The notes beneath the pieces are model-generated. The model saw nothing but the letters and a program-made list of their open reading frames with translations, did not search any database and was not told the origin of the DNA. A stretch of DNA of 64,000 nt from NCBI RefSeq assembly GCF_038637725.1, contig NZ_CP152052.1, positions 3,288,501-3,352,500 of the forward strand, in the 5' to 3' direction. The translations under genes and the position numbers were made by a program. The DNA comes from Psychrobacillus sp. FSL H8-0483. Its GTDB lineage: Bacteria > Bacillota > Bacilli > Bacillales_A > Planococcaceae. Shown here one piece after another: positions 1-8,476 of this stretch; within the stretch, counting starts at the first letter, position 1, and each line of letters opens with the position of its first letter.

Positions 1-436
1 TTGTCAATTCCTCCTCTGTCATTTTTTCAAAGCCTTGTAATTGAAGTAAGGAGAATGAAAAAATCGCCTCAAAATCTGAACGATTATAGGAATGAAGTAA
101 GCTTACAAGTTCCTGCTCTCCACCACGAGTTCCATCTGTAAAATAGAGCGTGACATCTCCACTTGCCTTTCCTTTTACACGCTCAATTATTACTCGGTTT
201 TCCTGTTCATCTATTACATGGATTCTTCCACCGTACATGGCACCACTTTTTGGCTCATAGCGTAATAGTTGAGCATTCTTTTGAGGAAATCCAAAAAGAA
301 TATGCAAAATGAATTGTTGAATAGTAGATTTACCTGCTTCATTCTCACCATAAAAGACATTTACTCCGTCTTGTAAATCAATTTCAACATTTTCATGCTT
401 TCCAAAACCATAAATATGGAGCTTTTCTATTTTCAC
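1..436 (-). CDS. yhaN: YhaN-like SMC-type ATPase, N-terminal part
   Basis: The gene runs off the left edge, so only the first 145 residues are seen. Translation from a GTG at 436 gives a typical Rad50/SMC-type N-terminus, with the P-loop GENEAGKST at residues 30-38. It starts 4 bases after the yhaO stop and has a GGGGGAG ribosome site overlapping the end of yhaO, so the two are translationally linked. In Bacillus, YhaO (metallophosphatase) and YhaN (ATPase) form an SbcCD-like pair thought to act in DNA repair. The pairing and the P-loop are seen; the role is inferred from the family. Confidence 0.85.
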   Translation of the reverse strand, partial: MKIEKLHIYGFGKHENVEIDLQDGVNVFYGENEAGKSTIQQFILHILFGFPQKNAQLLRYEPKSGAMYGGRIHVIDEQENRVIIERVKGKASGDVTLYFTDGTRGGEQELVSLLHSYNRSDFEAIFSFSLLQLQGFEKMTEEELT

Positions 437-439
437 CTG

Positions 440-1645
440 TTACTCCCCCCTCGTTACAGCTTTAGAAAGCGCATGCTCTGCTTCCCTCATCGTGTTATCA
501 ATAAAATTCTGATCAATTGCAGGTAAATATCTACTTCCTTTTGGGTGCTGATACATATCTTTTAAGACATTTTTCCAATCGGAAATTTCCCAGTTATTTA
601 ATATTTCCATCAGCATAGTAGATTCCTTCCATTCTTCTTTTGGAAGCTTGATATTTAGCTCTTTCACAATTACAAAGGCATTTTTCATGTCAACACTTTC
701 TTGAATTAAAGATAGCCATTCTTCCTTAGATGATGCTTGTAGCAGTTCAGCCGTTTCTTCCGAAATGTCCGTCAGTGTAAGCTCCACTATAGCATTTCCA
801 TTTAAGGCGATATAGCTATTTAGCGCTTGCTCCATATGTTGGATTAATTCATTTGCATGCATGATGCCTTTACACGATACACTCATCTCATCATAAATAA
901 AAGCAGATGAAGGAATAAATTGTAGATCCGCCTTATCTTTCGTTAAGGTGACTTCATAAAACCCCTTAACGCCTTTCTCATTTCGGTGCCTGCTTTGTAT
1001 ATTTCCTGGGTATACTATAGGAGGATCATCGTGGACAATTTGACGCTTATGAATATGCCCCAGAGCCCAATAATGATAGCCCTTCCCAATTAGATCACTC
1101 TTTCGAAACGGAGCATATACATCATGCTCCTTGTTCCCATCCATACTGCCATGCAGCATTCCTATATGAACGTCCCCACTGTTCGCGATTGGATAAAAAG
1201 CATGCATTGCTTCACGAATATGTCGGTCCTTATAACTAAACCCTGAAATTTGCACTGTAACTCCTTTAATCATAATAGACTTCGTTTCTACTTCTTCTCC
1301 AAATACATGGACATTCTCTGGTAGCTGAAAGCGTACCCAGCTCCCACTTAAATGATCATGATTACCATAGCAAATAAAAACAGGAATATTTTCTTTACCT
1401 AAAGCTTCCATGCCTTTTTGAAATAAATGCTGGGCACGTAGGCTTCTATTCTCTCCATCATAAATATCACCGGCAATTAATAAAAAATCGGGCTTACTAG
1501 CAATTGCGTACTCTATGATGTTCGTAAAAGCATGAAAGGTACTTTCTCGTATATCCTTCCATCTATTTTGTGGAATAGCAGATATCCCTTTAAATGGACT
1601 ATCCAAATGTAAATCTGCAATATGAAGAAAACGAATTTCTTTCAT
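440..1645 (-). CDS. yhaO: YhaO-like DNA repair metallophosphoesterase (SbcD/Mre11 type)
   Basis: A 401-residue calcineurin-like phosphoesterase. The metal-binding motifs of the SbcD/Mre11 family are all visible: HIADLHLD at residues 8-15, then GDIYDGENR, GNHDH, HGSMDG and GHIHKRQ. The family cuts DNA ends together with an SMC-type ATPase, here the next gene downstream. I place the start at the ATG at 1645, 6 bases after GAGGTG; an in-frame GTG three codons upstream overlaps that ribosome site. The C-terminal third is the usual capping and partner-binding part. Confidence 0.92.
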   Translation of the reverse strand: MKEIRFLHIADLHLDSPFKGISAIPQNRWKDIRESTFHAFTNIIEYAIASKPDFLLIAGDIYDGENRSLRAQHLFQKGMEALGKENIPVFICYGNHDHLSGSWVRFQLPENVHVFGEEVETKSIMIKGVTVQISGFSYKDRHIREAMHAFYPIANSGDVHIGMLHGSMDGNKEHDVYAPFRKSDLIGKGYHYWALGHIHKRQIVHDDPPIVYPGNIQSRHRNEKGVKGFYEVTLTKDKADLQFIPSSAFIYDEMSVSCKGIMHANELIQHMEQALNSYIALNGNAIVELTLTDISEETAELLQASSKEEWLSLIQESVDMKNAFVIVKELNIKLPKEEWKESTMLMEILNNWEISDWKNVLKDMYQHPKGSRYLPAIDQNFIDNTMREAEHALSKAVTRGE

Positions 1646-1693
1646 CCAATGCACCTCATTAAAATCGAATATTTGTTCTTATTTTATCATATT

Positions 1694-1724
1694 AAAAAGA
1701 CTGTATACAACTAAATGTGTACAG
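1694..1724 (-). terminator. intrinsic terminator of the Xre-membrane protein operon
   Basis: CTGTATACA/TGTGTACAG hairpin followed on the minus strand by TTTTTAA. It lies between the last gene of the 2468-1740 operon and yhaO. Confidence 0.75.
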
Positions 1725-1739
1725 CCCCCCGCTTTATAA

Positions 1740-1937
1740 TTATGCGCTTTTACGTTCTATTTTTAATTCCCGAAGCGTTAGCATTATTCCAGTTAATCCC
1801 GCGGACAGAGAAGGAGGAATACTAAATAGAAGGTACTTCCATTGATCCGTTATCAAAGAGAGTAAAAGAAAAAATATTGGAAATCCAATTAATACAAACA
1901 ATGAAACAATTAGTGCCCATTTAGTATTATTTTTCAC
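1740..1937 (-). CDS. small two-helix membrane protein
   Basis: A 65-residue protein with two hydrophobic helices (about residues 8-29 and 33-53) and a basic C-terminus (ELKIERKSA). It starts at GTG with AAGGAGTG 7 bases upstream. It is the last gene of a three-gene unit: Xre regulator, 103-residue membrane protein, this protein. I do not recognise a family. A closely similar arrangement (membrane protein, Xre regulator, small membrane protein) is found at 14285-15154, which suggests these modules work as units. Confidence 0.75.
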   Translation of the reverse strand: MKNNTKWALIVSLFVLIGFPIFFLLLSLITDQWKYLLFSIPPSLSAGLTGIMLTLRELKIERKSA

Positions 1938-1954
1938 TTTATAACACTCCTTAT

Positions 1955-2266
1955 TTAGTTATCTTGATTAGCAATAAAAGCTCCTATTGAATAGGAAACC
2001 ATATGAACTAGCCATATCCCTGTTAGTAAGAAAAAGGTCAGTCCAGGCCCTTCCATTACTATGACAATCATCCACACAATTAGGATGGCAACAGTCGTCG
2101 CTTTCCAGGAAAAGGATCGTGCTTTTTCATGAACTTTTTTATAACGCTCGTCAAACCATCTCTTTTTCTTTCCAATTTTCCACATAATTAAGAAAACAAT
2201 AGACATTAAGACAATCGCTAAAGGCAAACCGCTTAAAAATGTAAGCAAATCAAATTTTTCATACAT
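1955..2266 (-). CDS. membrane protein of an Xre-linked module
   Basis: A 103-residue protein with three or four hydrophobic segments (about residues 8-26, 45-62, 67-80 and 84-98) and a basic loop after the first. The start is the ATG at 2266, which overlaps the stop of the upstream Xre gene and has AGGAGG 9 bases upstream; in-frame ATGs further up sit on the ribosome site. Small multi-pass proteins co-transcribed with 65-70 residue Cro/CI-type regulators are common in Firmicutes and mostly uncharacterised. No function is assigned. Confidence 0.8.
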   Translation of the reverse strand: MYEKFDLLTFLSGLPLAIVLMSIVFLIMWKIGKKKRWFDERYKKVHEKARSFSWKATTVAILIVWMIVIVMEGPGLTFFLLTGIWLVHMVSYSIGAFIANQDN

Positions 2267-2468
2267 TCTTTTCATCCTCCTCATAAATAAACAATTGTTC
2301 AATCGTACATTGGAACAGTCTAGAAATTTTAAAGGCCAAATTTATGGATGGATTGTACTTTCCTTTTTCCAATGAAATAATCGTCTGCCTTGATACATCC
2401 AGCTTCTCTGATAGTTCATCCTGTGTCATTCCCAATGCCATTCTTCTGTCTCGAACGAAATTCTTCAT
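2259..2468 (-). CDS. Cro/CI (Xre) family regulator, YozG/YvaO-like size
   Basis: A 69-residue protein that is almost entirely one HTH_3 domain: RMALGMTQDELSEKLDVS followed by RQTIISLEKGKYNPS. It is the first gene of the module, overlaps the next gene by 8 bases, and probably represses its own operon, because two abutting palindromes lie 20 bases upstream (2488-2519). The start ATG has GGGGTG about 8 bases upstream. Confidence 0.9.
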   Translation of the reverse strand: MKNFVRDRRMALGMTQDELSEKLDVSRQTIISLEKGKYNPSINLAFKISRLFQCTIEQLFIYEEDEKNV

Positions 2469-2487
2469 ACCTAATCACCCCATCTTT

Positions 2488-2519
2488 GTAAAGGTAACTT
2501 TACGTAAAGTGTACTTTAC
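2488..2519. promoter_or_regulatory. tandem abutting 16-bp palindromes, probable Xre operator
   Basis: GTAAAGGTAACTTTAC (2488-2503) is followed with no gap by GTAAAGTGTACTTTAC (2504-2519). Both are GTAAAG-N4-CTTTAC palindromes, so the block is also a 16-bp direct repeat. It sits just upstream of the Xre gene at 2468. The sequence is seen; binding by that regulator is inferred from position. Confidence 0.7.
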
Positions 2520-2611
2520 ACTCACCTACTATGTCAAGCTTACTCCACATATTATTTTCAAAATTTTTCGTGTATAATATATATTTAAGAATAATAAAGG
2601 GGTGTTCATTC

Positions 2612-2797
2612 TTGAAAATGTATAAATTTACTGCATTTGAACCAACTGGAAAATTGATTGTGGAAGAGACTTGGAGTTTCGAAAATGACGACGAAGCGAA
2701 GAAAAAAGGGGAAGCTGCTGTCGAAGAAAAAGGCTTAGCAGAAACAACACATCGTTTAGTAAATAGCTCCGGTAAACTAGTATTATTCCACGTGTAA
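2612..2797 (+). CDS. yhzD: YhzD-like small protein
   Basis: A 61-residue protein resembling the YhzD family, with the pattern FEPTGK...ENDDEAKKKGE...THR...GKLVLFHV. Function is unknown in the family. I prefer the TTG at 2612, which has AAGGGGTG 7 bases upstream; the ATG two codons later is 13 bases from it. Its place beside yhaO/yhaN matches the yha neighbourhood of Bacillus. It is followed closely by a terminator, so it is probably a single-gene transcript. Confidence 0.8.
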   Translation: MKMYKFTAFEPTGKLIVEETWSFENDDEAKKKGEAAVEEKGLAETTHRLVNSSGKLVLFHV

Positions 2798-2802
2798 ATA
2801 GG

Positions 2803-2845
2803 AAAGGTGCATTAACCATTAGTTGGTTATGTACCTTTTATTATT
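2803..2845 (+). terminator. intrinsic terminator after yhzD
   Basis: AAAGGTGCAT...ATGTACCTTT hairpin followed by TTATTATTTTT, starting 6 bases after the stop codon. Confidence 0.8.
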
Positions 2846-2869
2846 TTTCATGCCAGTTCCAATAGTTGA

Positions 2870-3262
2870 TTTCACCTAATGAGCTTTGTGAAAAAGTCTG
2901 ATTAATTATAATAAAATTTGATTAAAATCATCTCACCTCTAAAAGAAACTTATAGAGGTGAGATGATTTTTATTGAATATTTATGTTAACATCGCTTTAA
3001 AGATTGTGAAGAAATGTACTTAAACTAACGGAGCAGTTTAGTTGAAGAAGAAATGCTGTAAAATTCGGATACTAGTTGTGATATCGCCGGTCATGTTATT
3101 CAACAATCGGGCCAGATTGTTGAATAACGCCTTTAAAGAAAATTGAATATCTATGTTAAAGTTTAGAAGAGGTTGTGAACATAGGTTTGAAATAAAATCG
3201 AACCGTTTTACGGGGCTGTTCCAAAAGTCGATATTTGATCGATTTTTGGGCGGTCCCCTTTT
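2870..3262 (+). repeat. mosaic intergenic repeat block and a 47-bp palindrome
   Basis: No gene is seen here. The block holds a perfect 18-bp-stem hairpin (AAAATCATCTCACCTCTA and its complement, 2926-2971), the module AACTAACGGAGCAGTTTAGTTGAA, and the hairpin CAACAATCGGGCCAGATTGTTG. The first part recurs inverted at 48105-48290. A long palindrome at 3212-3258 (GGGGCTGTTCC...GGTCCCC followed by T5) shares its ends with the repeat around the second IS copy. Confidence 0.75.
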
Positions 3263-3311
3263 TAGTGGTTGAAGTCACTCTTTCTTTAATATTTACATGG
3301 GGAGGGGCTAT

Positions 3312-3872
3312 TTAAACTAATGATGGAGTTAGTACGAATAAAATATGATTCGATTCATCACTTTTGTTCAAAAATCGGTGTTTAACATTTGGTGGAATGC
3401 GTACGACATCTCCTTCATTTAAAAAGTATTCGGTGCCTTCCAGTTCGACATACGCTTGTCCTTTCATGACGACAGCAATTTCTTCTTGGTTATCGTGTGA
3501 ATAGTGACTTTCCGTAGTGCTTGCGTGTGCATTTAAATCCATTAATAAGAGTTCAATATGTGCTTTCATGAAGTCTGGTGTTAACACATCAAAGACAATA
3601 TGGTCACTATTCTCACGATATACTTTCTTTCGTTCATGTTTTCTCGAAATGAGCGAATCCGTATCAATTTCATTAATGAAGAGGGTAAAGAGTGGTACAT
3701 TTAATGCCTGTGCAATCAGCTTTAGTACACTTAACGATGGATTTGCTTGTCCTCTTTCTATTTGGCTAATAAGTGAAGTGCTAATCCCAGCATAATCAGC
3801 GAACTCACGAATTGTCATACCACTCTTTTTACGATAATTTAATACGGTTTGCCCGAGACGATGATCGTTCAT
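3312..3872 (-). CDS. Xre-cupin transcriptional regulator
   Basis: A 186-residue protein with an N-terminal HTH_3 domain (about residues 6-60; TIREFADYAGISTSLISQIE) and a C-terminal small cupin barrel (about 105-180; HYSHDNQEEIAVV, EGDVVRIPPNVKHRF). This is the usual shape of small-ligand sensing regulators such as PuuR/SutR relatives. It is divergent from the EamA transporter gene at 4039 and most likely controls it. The start ATG has AAAGGGG 8 bases upstream. Confidence 0.9.
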   Translation of the reverse strand: MNDHRLGQTVLNYRKKSGMTIREFADYAGISTSLISQIERGQANPSLSVLKLIAQALNVPLFTLFINEIDTDSLISRKHERKKVYRENSDHIVFDVLTPDFMKAHIELLLMDLNAHASTTESHYSHDNQEEIAVVMKGQAYVELEGTEYFLNEGDVVRIPPNVKHRFLNKSDESNHILFVLTPSLV

Positions 3873-4038
3873 AGTAAAACCCCTTTCTACAATAATGTAT
3901 GTTTAACTCATTTTGTGCTGACATATTAAACATAGCGAAATAATACTTTTTTCAATTACATAAATATTTTATACTTACTTTTGTACATTATAATAAATTT
4001 ATTTTATTATTGTAAATAATTATCTAGGAGGACCAGAA

Positions 4039-4920
4039 TTGAAATCCCCTCATATTTCTTACGCACTCTTATTTTTTGGCGTATTTGCATTATCAACTTC
4101 AGCTATCTTTGTGAAATTAGCTGATGCACCTGCTACAATTACAGCATTTTATCGGATGCTTTTTGCAACTGTAATACTTTTTCCATTTTTATTAGTTAAT
4201 AAAAAGAACCGACAAGAATTACATTCGTTATCCAAAAAACAATGGGGACTCGGATTATTATCAGGCGTATTTCTAGCAGCACACTATGTATTGTGGTTTG
4301 AATCATTAAATTACACATCTGTTGCAAGTTCGACGGTTATCGTCACATTACAACCACTATTTTCGATGATTGGCGGCTATTTTTTATTCAAAGAGCGTTT
4401 CAGTAAAGGGGCTATAATGGGTTTTCTCGTAGCGATTGCCGGAAGTATTGTCATTGGATGGCAAGATTTTCAAATTAGTGGACTAGCATTATTTGGCGAT
4501 ATACTTGCTCTTATTGCGGCAGGCATCATAACAGCTTACTTCTTCATTGGTCAGCATGTTCGTAAAAGGCTATCTCTTATCCCATATTCAGTTATTAGTT
4601 ACGGGAGCAGTACATTACTTTTAGGTATTTTTGCTTTCTGTCAGCAAACACCCTTCTTTAATTATTCTGTACAAACATGGTGGTCCTTTATTGGATTAGC
4701 GTTTATTGCAACAGTTTTAGGGCAAACAATTTTCAATTGGTTGTTGAAATGGCTAAGTACTTCCATTATTTCAATGAGTATATTAGGAGAGACAATTGGA
4801 ACTTGTATACTCGCGTATTTCATTTTGGATGAAGTCATTTCTTTACAACAAGGTATGGGTATCGTACTCATCTTAATCGGTCTAGCATTATTTTTACTAC
4901 AGAAAAGAAATAAAGAATAA
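4039..4920 (+). CDS. EamA/DMT family transporter
   Basis: A 293-residue inner-membrane protein with about ten transmembrane helices in two EamA halves (about residues 6-140 and 155-290). It starts at TTG with TAGGAGG 7 bases upstream. The family exports amino acids, metabolites or drugs; the substrate cannot be told from sequence. The divergent Xre-cupin regulator suggests induction by a small ligand. Confidence 0.9.
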   Translation: MKSPHISYALLFFGVFALSTSAIFVKLADAPATITAFYRMLFATVILFPFLLVNKKNRQELHSLSKKQWGLGLLSGVFLAAHYVLWFESLNYTSVASSTVIVTLQPLFSMIGGYFLFKERFSKGAIMGFLVAIAGSIVIGWQDFQISGLALFGDILALIAAGIITAYFFIGQHVRKRLSLIPYSVISYGSSTLLLGIFAFCQQTPFFNYSVQTWWSFIGLAFIATVLGQTIFNWLLKWLSTSIISMSILGETIGTCILAYFILDEVISLQQGMGIVLILIGLALFLLQKRNKE

Positions 4921-5061
4921 ATAATAGAGATTAATTGGCGGTACGAGAATAGATTTAATTGAAGCACATTTATTAGAATAATATCTTTTAAAATGATTTC
5001 CTTGTTCAACTATTGGGCACTATTATGGAATAAAACTTAGATTCTTAAAGGAAGAAAGTAG

Positions 5062-5184
5062 ATGCCACTGAACAGACAAGAAGAGGTAAAATCAATTTTC
5101 TATGAGAAAGTTAAAAAGAATAATTTAGATTCTAATGCATTTAATCTTAAACTGATTGATATTGATGATGGACCAGATTGGTAA
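5062..5184 (+). CDS. 40-residue hypothetical protein
   Basis: A short ORF beginning MPLNRQEEVKS and ending IDIDDGPDW, with AAAGGAAG about 9 bases before the ATG. It is hydrophilic and not recognised. It stops a few bases before the left end of a dispersed repeat, so it may be the remaining head of a longer gene cut by that repeat. Confidence 0.4.
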   Translation: MPLNRQEEVKSIFYEKVKKNNLDSNAFNLKLIDIDDGPDW

Positions 5185-5189
5185 TTAGG

Positions 5190-5431
5190 TTCTTATTCAA
5201 CTACCATGAAAATTAGTTTCTTCAAAAAATGACAATACTTAAGAAGACCCCTACTTAATCGTAAAAAAAAAAAAAGAGGAGAGCATAAATAAGTCTATGG
5301 ATTACGGTAGACTGGATTAAGGTCAGTATCAGTATGACACTTCCTAAACATTTTCATTCTCTGTGGTGCAGCACTGATTTTGTGCTGCATGGATGGCTAA
5401 CGGGTGCTTTAGTTAAACAAGACCATCATTT
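5190..5431 (+). repeat. dispersed repeat, copy 1 (left part, broken by IS)
   Basis: A roughly 230-bp repeat running from TTCAACTACCATGAAAAT to GGCTAACGGGTGCTTTAG. It contains the GCAGCAC...GTGCTGC hairpin and the segment GTCTATGGATTACGGTAGAC. Near-identical copies are at 7503-7723 and, inverted, at 38115-38340, 40570-40798 and 46555-46785. The IS element that follows is inserted in its right-hand hairpin. Confidence 0.85.
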
Positions 5432-5462
5432 TGAACTGACCCAATAAAGTTAGACAAATAAT

Positions 5463-6272
5463 TTAGGCTGCTTCTAAGAACTGAGTTCGGTATTCTACCG
5501 GGCTCAAGTCTTTTAATTTTGCCTTCATTCGCTTGTGATTATAATACTCCATATATTCTTCTAATTCCTTTTCAAAATGCTCCATGCTCTCAAACTCTTG
5601 TAAATAAAGCAGTTCAGACTTTAATAGGCCAAAGAAATTTTCAACGACTGCGTTATCTAAACAGTTCCCTTTACGAGACATACTCTGCGTAATTTGATGT
5701 GCTTGTAATGTCTGTTGATATTTTTTCATTTGATAATGCCAGCCTTGATCAGAATGAAGGATGACTTCGTCTCCTGGCTGGAGGCGCTGAACAGCTTCGT
5801 CTAACATATCTCCTACAAGTTGATAGACCGGTCGATTCATGACTTTATATGCGATAATTTCACCGTTACATAAATCTAGAACAGGTGACAGATAACGTTT
5901 TTCTCCAAAGAGATGGAATTCGGTCACGTCTGTTACCCATTTTTGATTCATTTTCTCCGCCTTAAAATCACGTTGTAATACATTAGGAGCGATTTTCCCA
6001 ACGTTTCCTTTATAAGAGCGATACTTCTTTATACGGACCTCACATTTTAAACCGATTTCATTCATTAAGCGATTGATGGTCTTCGGGTCATACCTAAATC
6101 CGTATTTCTTCAGTTCTTTCGTGATGCGGCGGTAGCCATAACGACCCTTATGTTCGTGATAAATGTTCTTGATCGCTTCTTTTACTGTTTCATATTTATC
6201 TACTTGATTCAATCGTTTTTCCCAGTAGTAATAAGTACTGCGTGGAATGTCAGCGACTTGAACTAAATCCAC
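5463..6272 (-). CDS. IS3-family transposase OrfB (DDE integrase)
   Basis: A 269-residue OrfB with HTH_21 (about residues 25-85) and an rve integrase core. The catalytic triad is D115 (WVTDVTEF), D175 (LHSDQGWHY) and E211 (NAVVENFF), with 35 residues between the last two. The reading frame stays open upstream of the first start codon into the end of orfA, so an OrfAB fusion by -1 frameshifting, normal for the family, is likely. The gene appears intact and it is about 85% identical by eye to the copy at 17732. Confidence 0.93.
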   Translation of the reverse strand: MDLVQVADIPRSTYYYWEKRLNQVDKYETVKEAIKNIYHEHKGRYGYRRITKELKKYGFRYDPKTINRLMNEIGLKCEVRIKKYRSYKGNVGKIAPNVLQRDFKAEKMNQKWVTDVTEFHLFGEKRYLSPVLDLCNGEIIAYKVMNRPVYQLVGDMLDEAVQRLQPGDEVILHSDQGWHYQMKKYQQTLQAHQITQSMSRKGNCLDNAVVENFFGLLKSELLYLQEFESMEHFEKELEEYMEYYNHKRMKAKLKDLSPVEYRTQFLEAA

Positions 6273-6301
6273 GACTTCATAATGTTTCTTTAGTTCAAAA
6301 A

Positions 6302-6823
6302 TTACTTGCGCTTTGATTTTGTTTGTAATTTTTCTTGTTCGTGAACTAAAGCTTTCAACTTTTTTAAGTAGGCATTCTCCATACGCAAACGTTCATTTTC
6401 AGCTCGTAGAGCTTCCATAGATCCTTCATCTGGAGTTGTTTTTTTGTCATTCGATTTGGTTTCCTTTTTCATGGATGGACGCCTCTTTTTCTTTGTTTTT
6501 AGCGCGTCCAATCCTTTTGTCTTAAGCAACTCCTCCCACTGATAAATAGTACTCGGAGAAGAAATATTAAATTTGCTTGCCGTTTCTAGAAAAGACGCAC
6601 CTGTTTCGTTCATAAAATTAAGTACGTCTAGTTTAAACCCAGATGAGTAGCTTGTATAGCCTTTCTTAAACCCTTTTTCACCATGTGCTTCAAATAATTT
6701 CACCCAAGTAATGACTTGAGATTTAGCTACGCCAATGCTTTCTGCAATAGTTTGATAGCTTTCGTTTCCAGTTAAATAGCGTTCCACCGCTTGTAATTTA
6801 ACTTCTACTGTATATTTAGACAT
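6302..6823 (-). CDS. IS3-family transposase OrfA
   Basis: A 173-residue OrfA with two helix-turn-helix segments (about residues 10-50 and 62-105) and a C-terminal leucine-zipper-like coiled coil ([20 protein letters not shown], about 137-156), which in IS3 elements mediates OrfA/OrfAB multimers. It ends in KSKRK; the -1 frame continues into OrfB. Confidence 0.92.
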   Translation of the reverse strand: MSKYTVEVKLQAVERYLTGNESYQTIAESIGVAKSQVITWVKLFEAHGEKGFKKGYTSYSSGFKLDVLNFMNETGASFLETASKFNISSPSTIYQWEELLKTKGLDALKTKKKRRPSMKKETKSNDKKTTPDEGSMEALRAENERLRMENAYLKKLKALVHEQEKLQTKSKRK

Positions 6824-6874
6824 AAAAACACCCCGTAAATGTTAGTTGGTGTCTAACATTTACGGGGCAGTTCA

Positions 6875-6985
6875 TTTCGATGGTCTATTATTACGTCCAA
6901 AACATCAAGTAGATTTCGGCAATCAATTGTGAAATGTTACACTTAAACTAACAAGACAGGTTACTAAAAAATAGTATAGTGTGGA
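6875..6985 (+). repeat. dispersed repeat, copy 1 (right part)
   Basis: Continuation of the block at 5190-5431 beyond the IS: CGATGGTCTATT, TTACGTCCAAAAC, then AGATTTCGGC and TTACACTTAAACTAAC. The same order is found inverted and uninterrupted at 40490-40580. Confidence 0.8.
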
Positions 6986-7130
6986 ATTAGAAGATGGAAC
7001 ATATCTAATAATTTCGTGGGAGCTACGGCTAAGGTCTTATATTTTATAAGACTATCACTGTATTTACGGCTTAATAAATCTTTGTTATGCTTTTTATGGA
7101 AATAATTTCTTATATGAAGGAGATATCTAT

Positions 7131-7310
7131 GTGAAGAAAATGAAGAAAATATTATTAGCAGTAGTATCAGTCGTAATTATAATAGCTATATACCTTAAAA
7201 TTGAATTATCTGATGAAGAAGCATATAAAATGTGTTTAGGGGCACAGGGAATTTCGAACACAATTGCCAAAGTACTTGGTGACGAACCATCTAATGCTTG
7301 TAATGAATAA
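7131..7310 (+). CDS. 59-residue membrane-anchored or secreted peptide
   Basis: A short protein starting at GTG with AAGGAGAT upstream. It has a basic start, a hydrophobic helix at residues 8-21 and a tail with two cysteines (YKMCLGAQG and SNACNE). It looks like an exported or single-pass protein. No family is recognised. It lies between two repeat blocks. Confidence 0.6.
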   Translation: MKKMKKILLAVVSVVIIIAIYLKIELSDEEAYKMCLGAQGISNTIAKVLGDEPSNACNE

Positions 7311-7497
7311 AAAGAGGTTGAGAATCATTAACTAATAGTGTTTTTTCATTATACTAACAAAAATAATATATGCTTTTTAGCAGCCAATTTTTAAAATGAA
7401 GAATAAAAAAATGGTTATTTTTTTCAAGACATTTAACAGAAGAAAAGTGAAGCTTATTCAACAATTGCACTCGTTTGTTGATTATGCTTCACTTTTC

Positions 7498-7832
7498 TTC
7501 TTAAACTACCATGAAAATTAGTTTCTTCAAGAAAAGAAAAATGACAATACTTAAGAAGACCCCTACTTAATCGTAAAAAAAAGAGGAGAGCATAAATAAG
7601 TCTATGGATTACGGTAGACTGGATTAAGGTCAGTATCAGTATTGACACTTCCTAAACATTTTCATTCTCTGTGGTGCAGCACTGATTTTGTGCTGCATGG
7701 ATGGCTAACGGGTGCTTTAGTGAAATATAGAGTTGGATAATACAGCTCTTTTTTTTGTTCAACTAAAGCCGCAGGTTAGTTGAAGAGTGTTGTTTAACTT
7801 GTGTTCAACAATCGGGCCATTTTGTTTAATAA
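7498..7832 (+). repeat. dispersed repeat, copy 2, with hairpin module
   Basis: Full copy of the 230-bp repeat (7503-7723), then a second module with the AACTAAAGCCGCAGGTTAGTT palindrome and GTTCAACAATCGGGCC. The whole stretch from 7311 to 7883 has no other convincing gene. Confidence 0.85.
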
Positions 7833-7883
7833 ATGGATATCTTTAGTTTGAAAATCACATGTTGGTACAGGGGGTGGGATTGT

Positions 7884-8117
7884 ATGTGGAGTTTTAACAC
7901 TTTTAAAGACAAACGTTATTGGATTCTTTTGATTCCAGCTATAATTATTTTGGTCTTGTACGCTGTTTTTACCCCTGATTATATTCTTGAAAAAACTTAC
8001 GTTTTACCATTTTCAATACTTATAGGTACAGCTTTATTCTGGTCGACATACCATCTTTGGAAGTATTTTGGTGATAAAAAGAAGAGGAATAATACGGATG
8101 ACAGTTGCGATTTGTAA
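7884..8117 (+). CDS. small two-helix membrane protein
   Basis: A 77-residue protein with two hydrophobic helices (about residues 12-31 and 39-57) and a basic then acidic tail (DKKKRNNTDDSCDL). I chose the ATG at 7884 because GGGGGTGGG lies just upstream; the frame is open further up but without a ribosome site. It sits between repeat blocks. No family is recognised. Confidence 0.65.
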   Translation: MWSFNTFKDKRYWILLIPAIIILVLYAVFTPDYILEKTYVLPFSILIGTALFWSTYHLWKYFGDKKKRNNTDDSCDL

Positions 8118-8235
8118 CCTGCTTGTTCAATAAACGGGCGCGACTGTTTAATAAGCGTCTCTTTTCTTATTAAACTACCATGGAAGAACGTAATTTTCTT
8201 GCATATTCTGTGGTGAAGCAGTTCATATATCAAGA
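8118..8235 (+). repeat. short divergent repeat module
   Basis: Contains GTTCAATAAACGGGCGCGAC and TTAAACTACCATGGAAGAACGT, then CATATTCTGTGGTGAAGCAG. The latter part matches the short module at 44690-44775 (inverted). From 8236 to 8400 nothing is recognised. Confidence 0.65.
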
Positions 8236-8399
8236 GTAAAGTGAAAAAAACATTATGACAGCAACCTCTTTGCTTTGACTACGTGTCTTCAAAGTCGGCA
8301 TAATTAAATTACTTATTTTATGAAAAACAGGTAAAAAGAATGAAAGATCAAGTTGCATTTATACTGCTTTTTAAGGTCTTTATTTTAAGTTATATACAA

Positions 8400-8432
8400 A
8401 AACCATGCTTTAGACATCGTCTAAAGCATGGT
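8400..8432 (-). terminator. intrinsic terminator after the DJ-1/PfpI gene
   Basis: Perfect 14-bp stem ACCATGCTTTAGAC/GTCTAAAGCATGGT with a 3-base loop, followed on the minus strand by TTTTTG. Confidence 0.85.
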
Positions 8433-8476
8433 AATTATTTGAACTAATATTAAACTGCTAAGTTGATTTTTTTAGC

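Larger units (their letters stand above)
5432..6874 (-). mobile_element. IS3-family (IS150-like) insertion sequence, copy 1
   Basis: A 1443-bp element with imperfect terminal inverted repeats: TGAACTGACCCAATAAAGTT at the left and TGAACTGCCCCGTAAATGTT read in from the right. It is flanked by a 3-bp TTT duplication, as expected for IS3. It carries orfA and orfB on the minus strand. Removing it and one TTT restores the hairpin AGACCATC-ATTTC-GATGGTCT, which is present uninterrupted near 40550. Confidence 0.92.

Noticed and set aside
7454..7648. Minus-strand frame of 64 codons
   Set aside because: Lies wholly within a dispersed repeat; no ribosome site; the same frame is broken in other copies of the repeat.
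7997..8233. Minus-strand frame of 78 codons
   Set aside because: Antisense to the small membrane protein at 7884 and extends into a repeat; no ribosome site.
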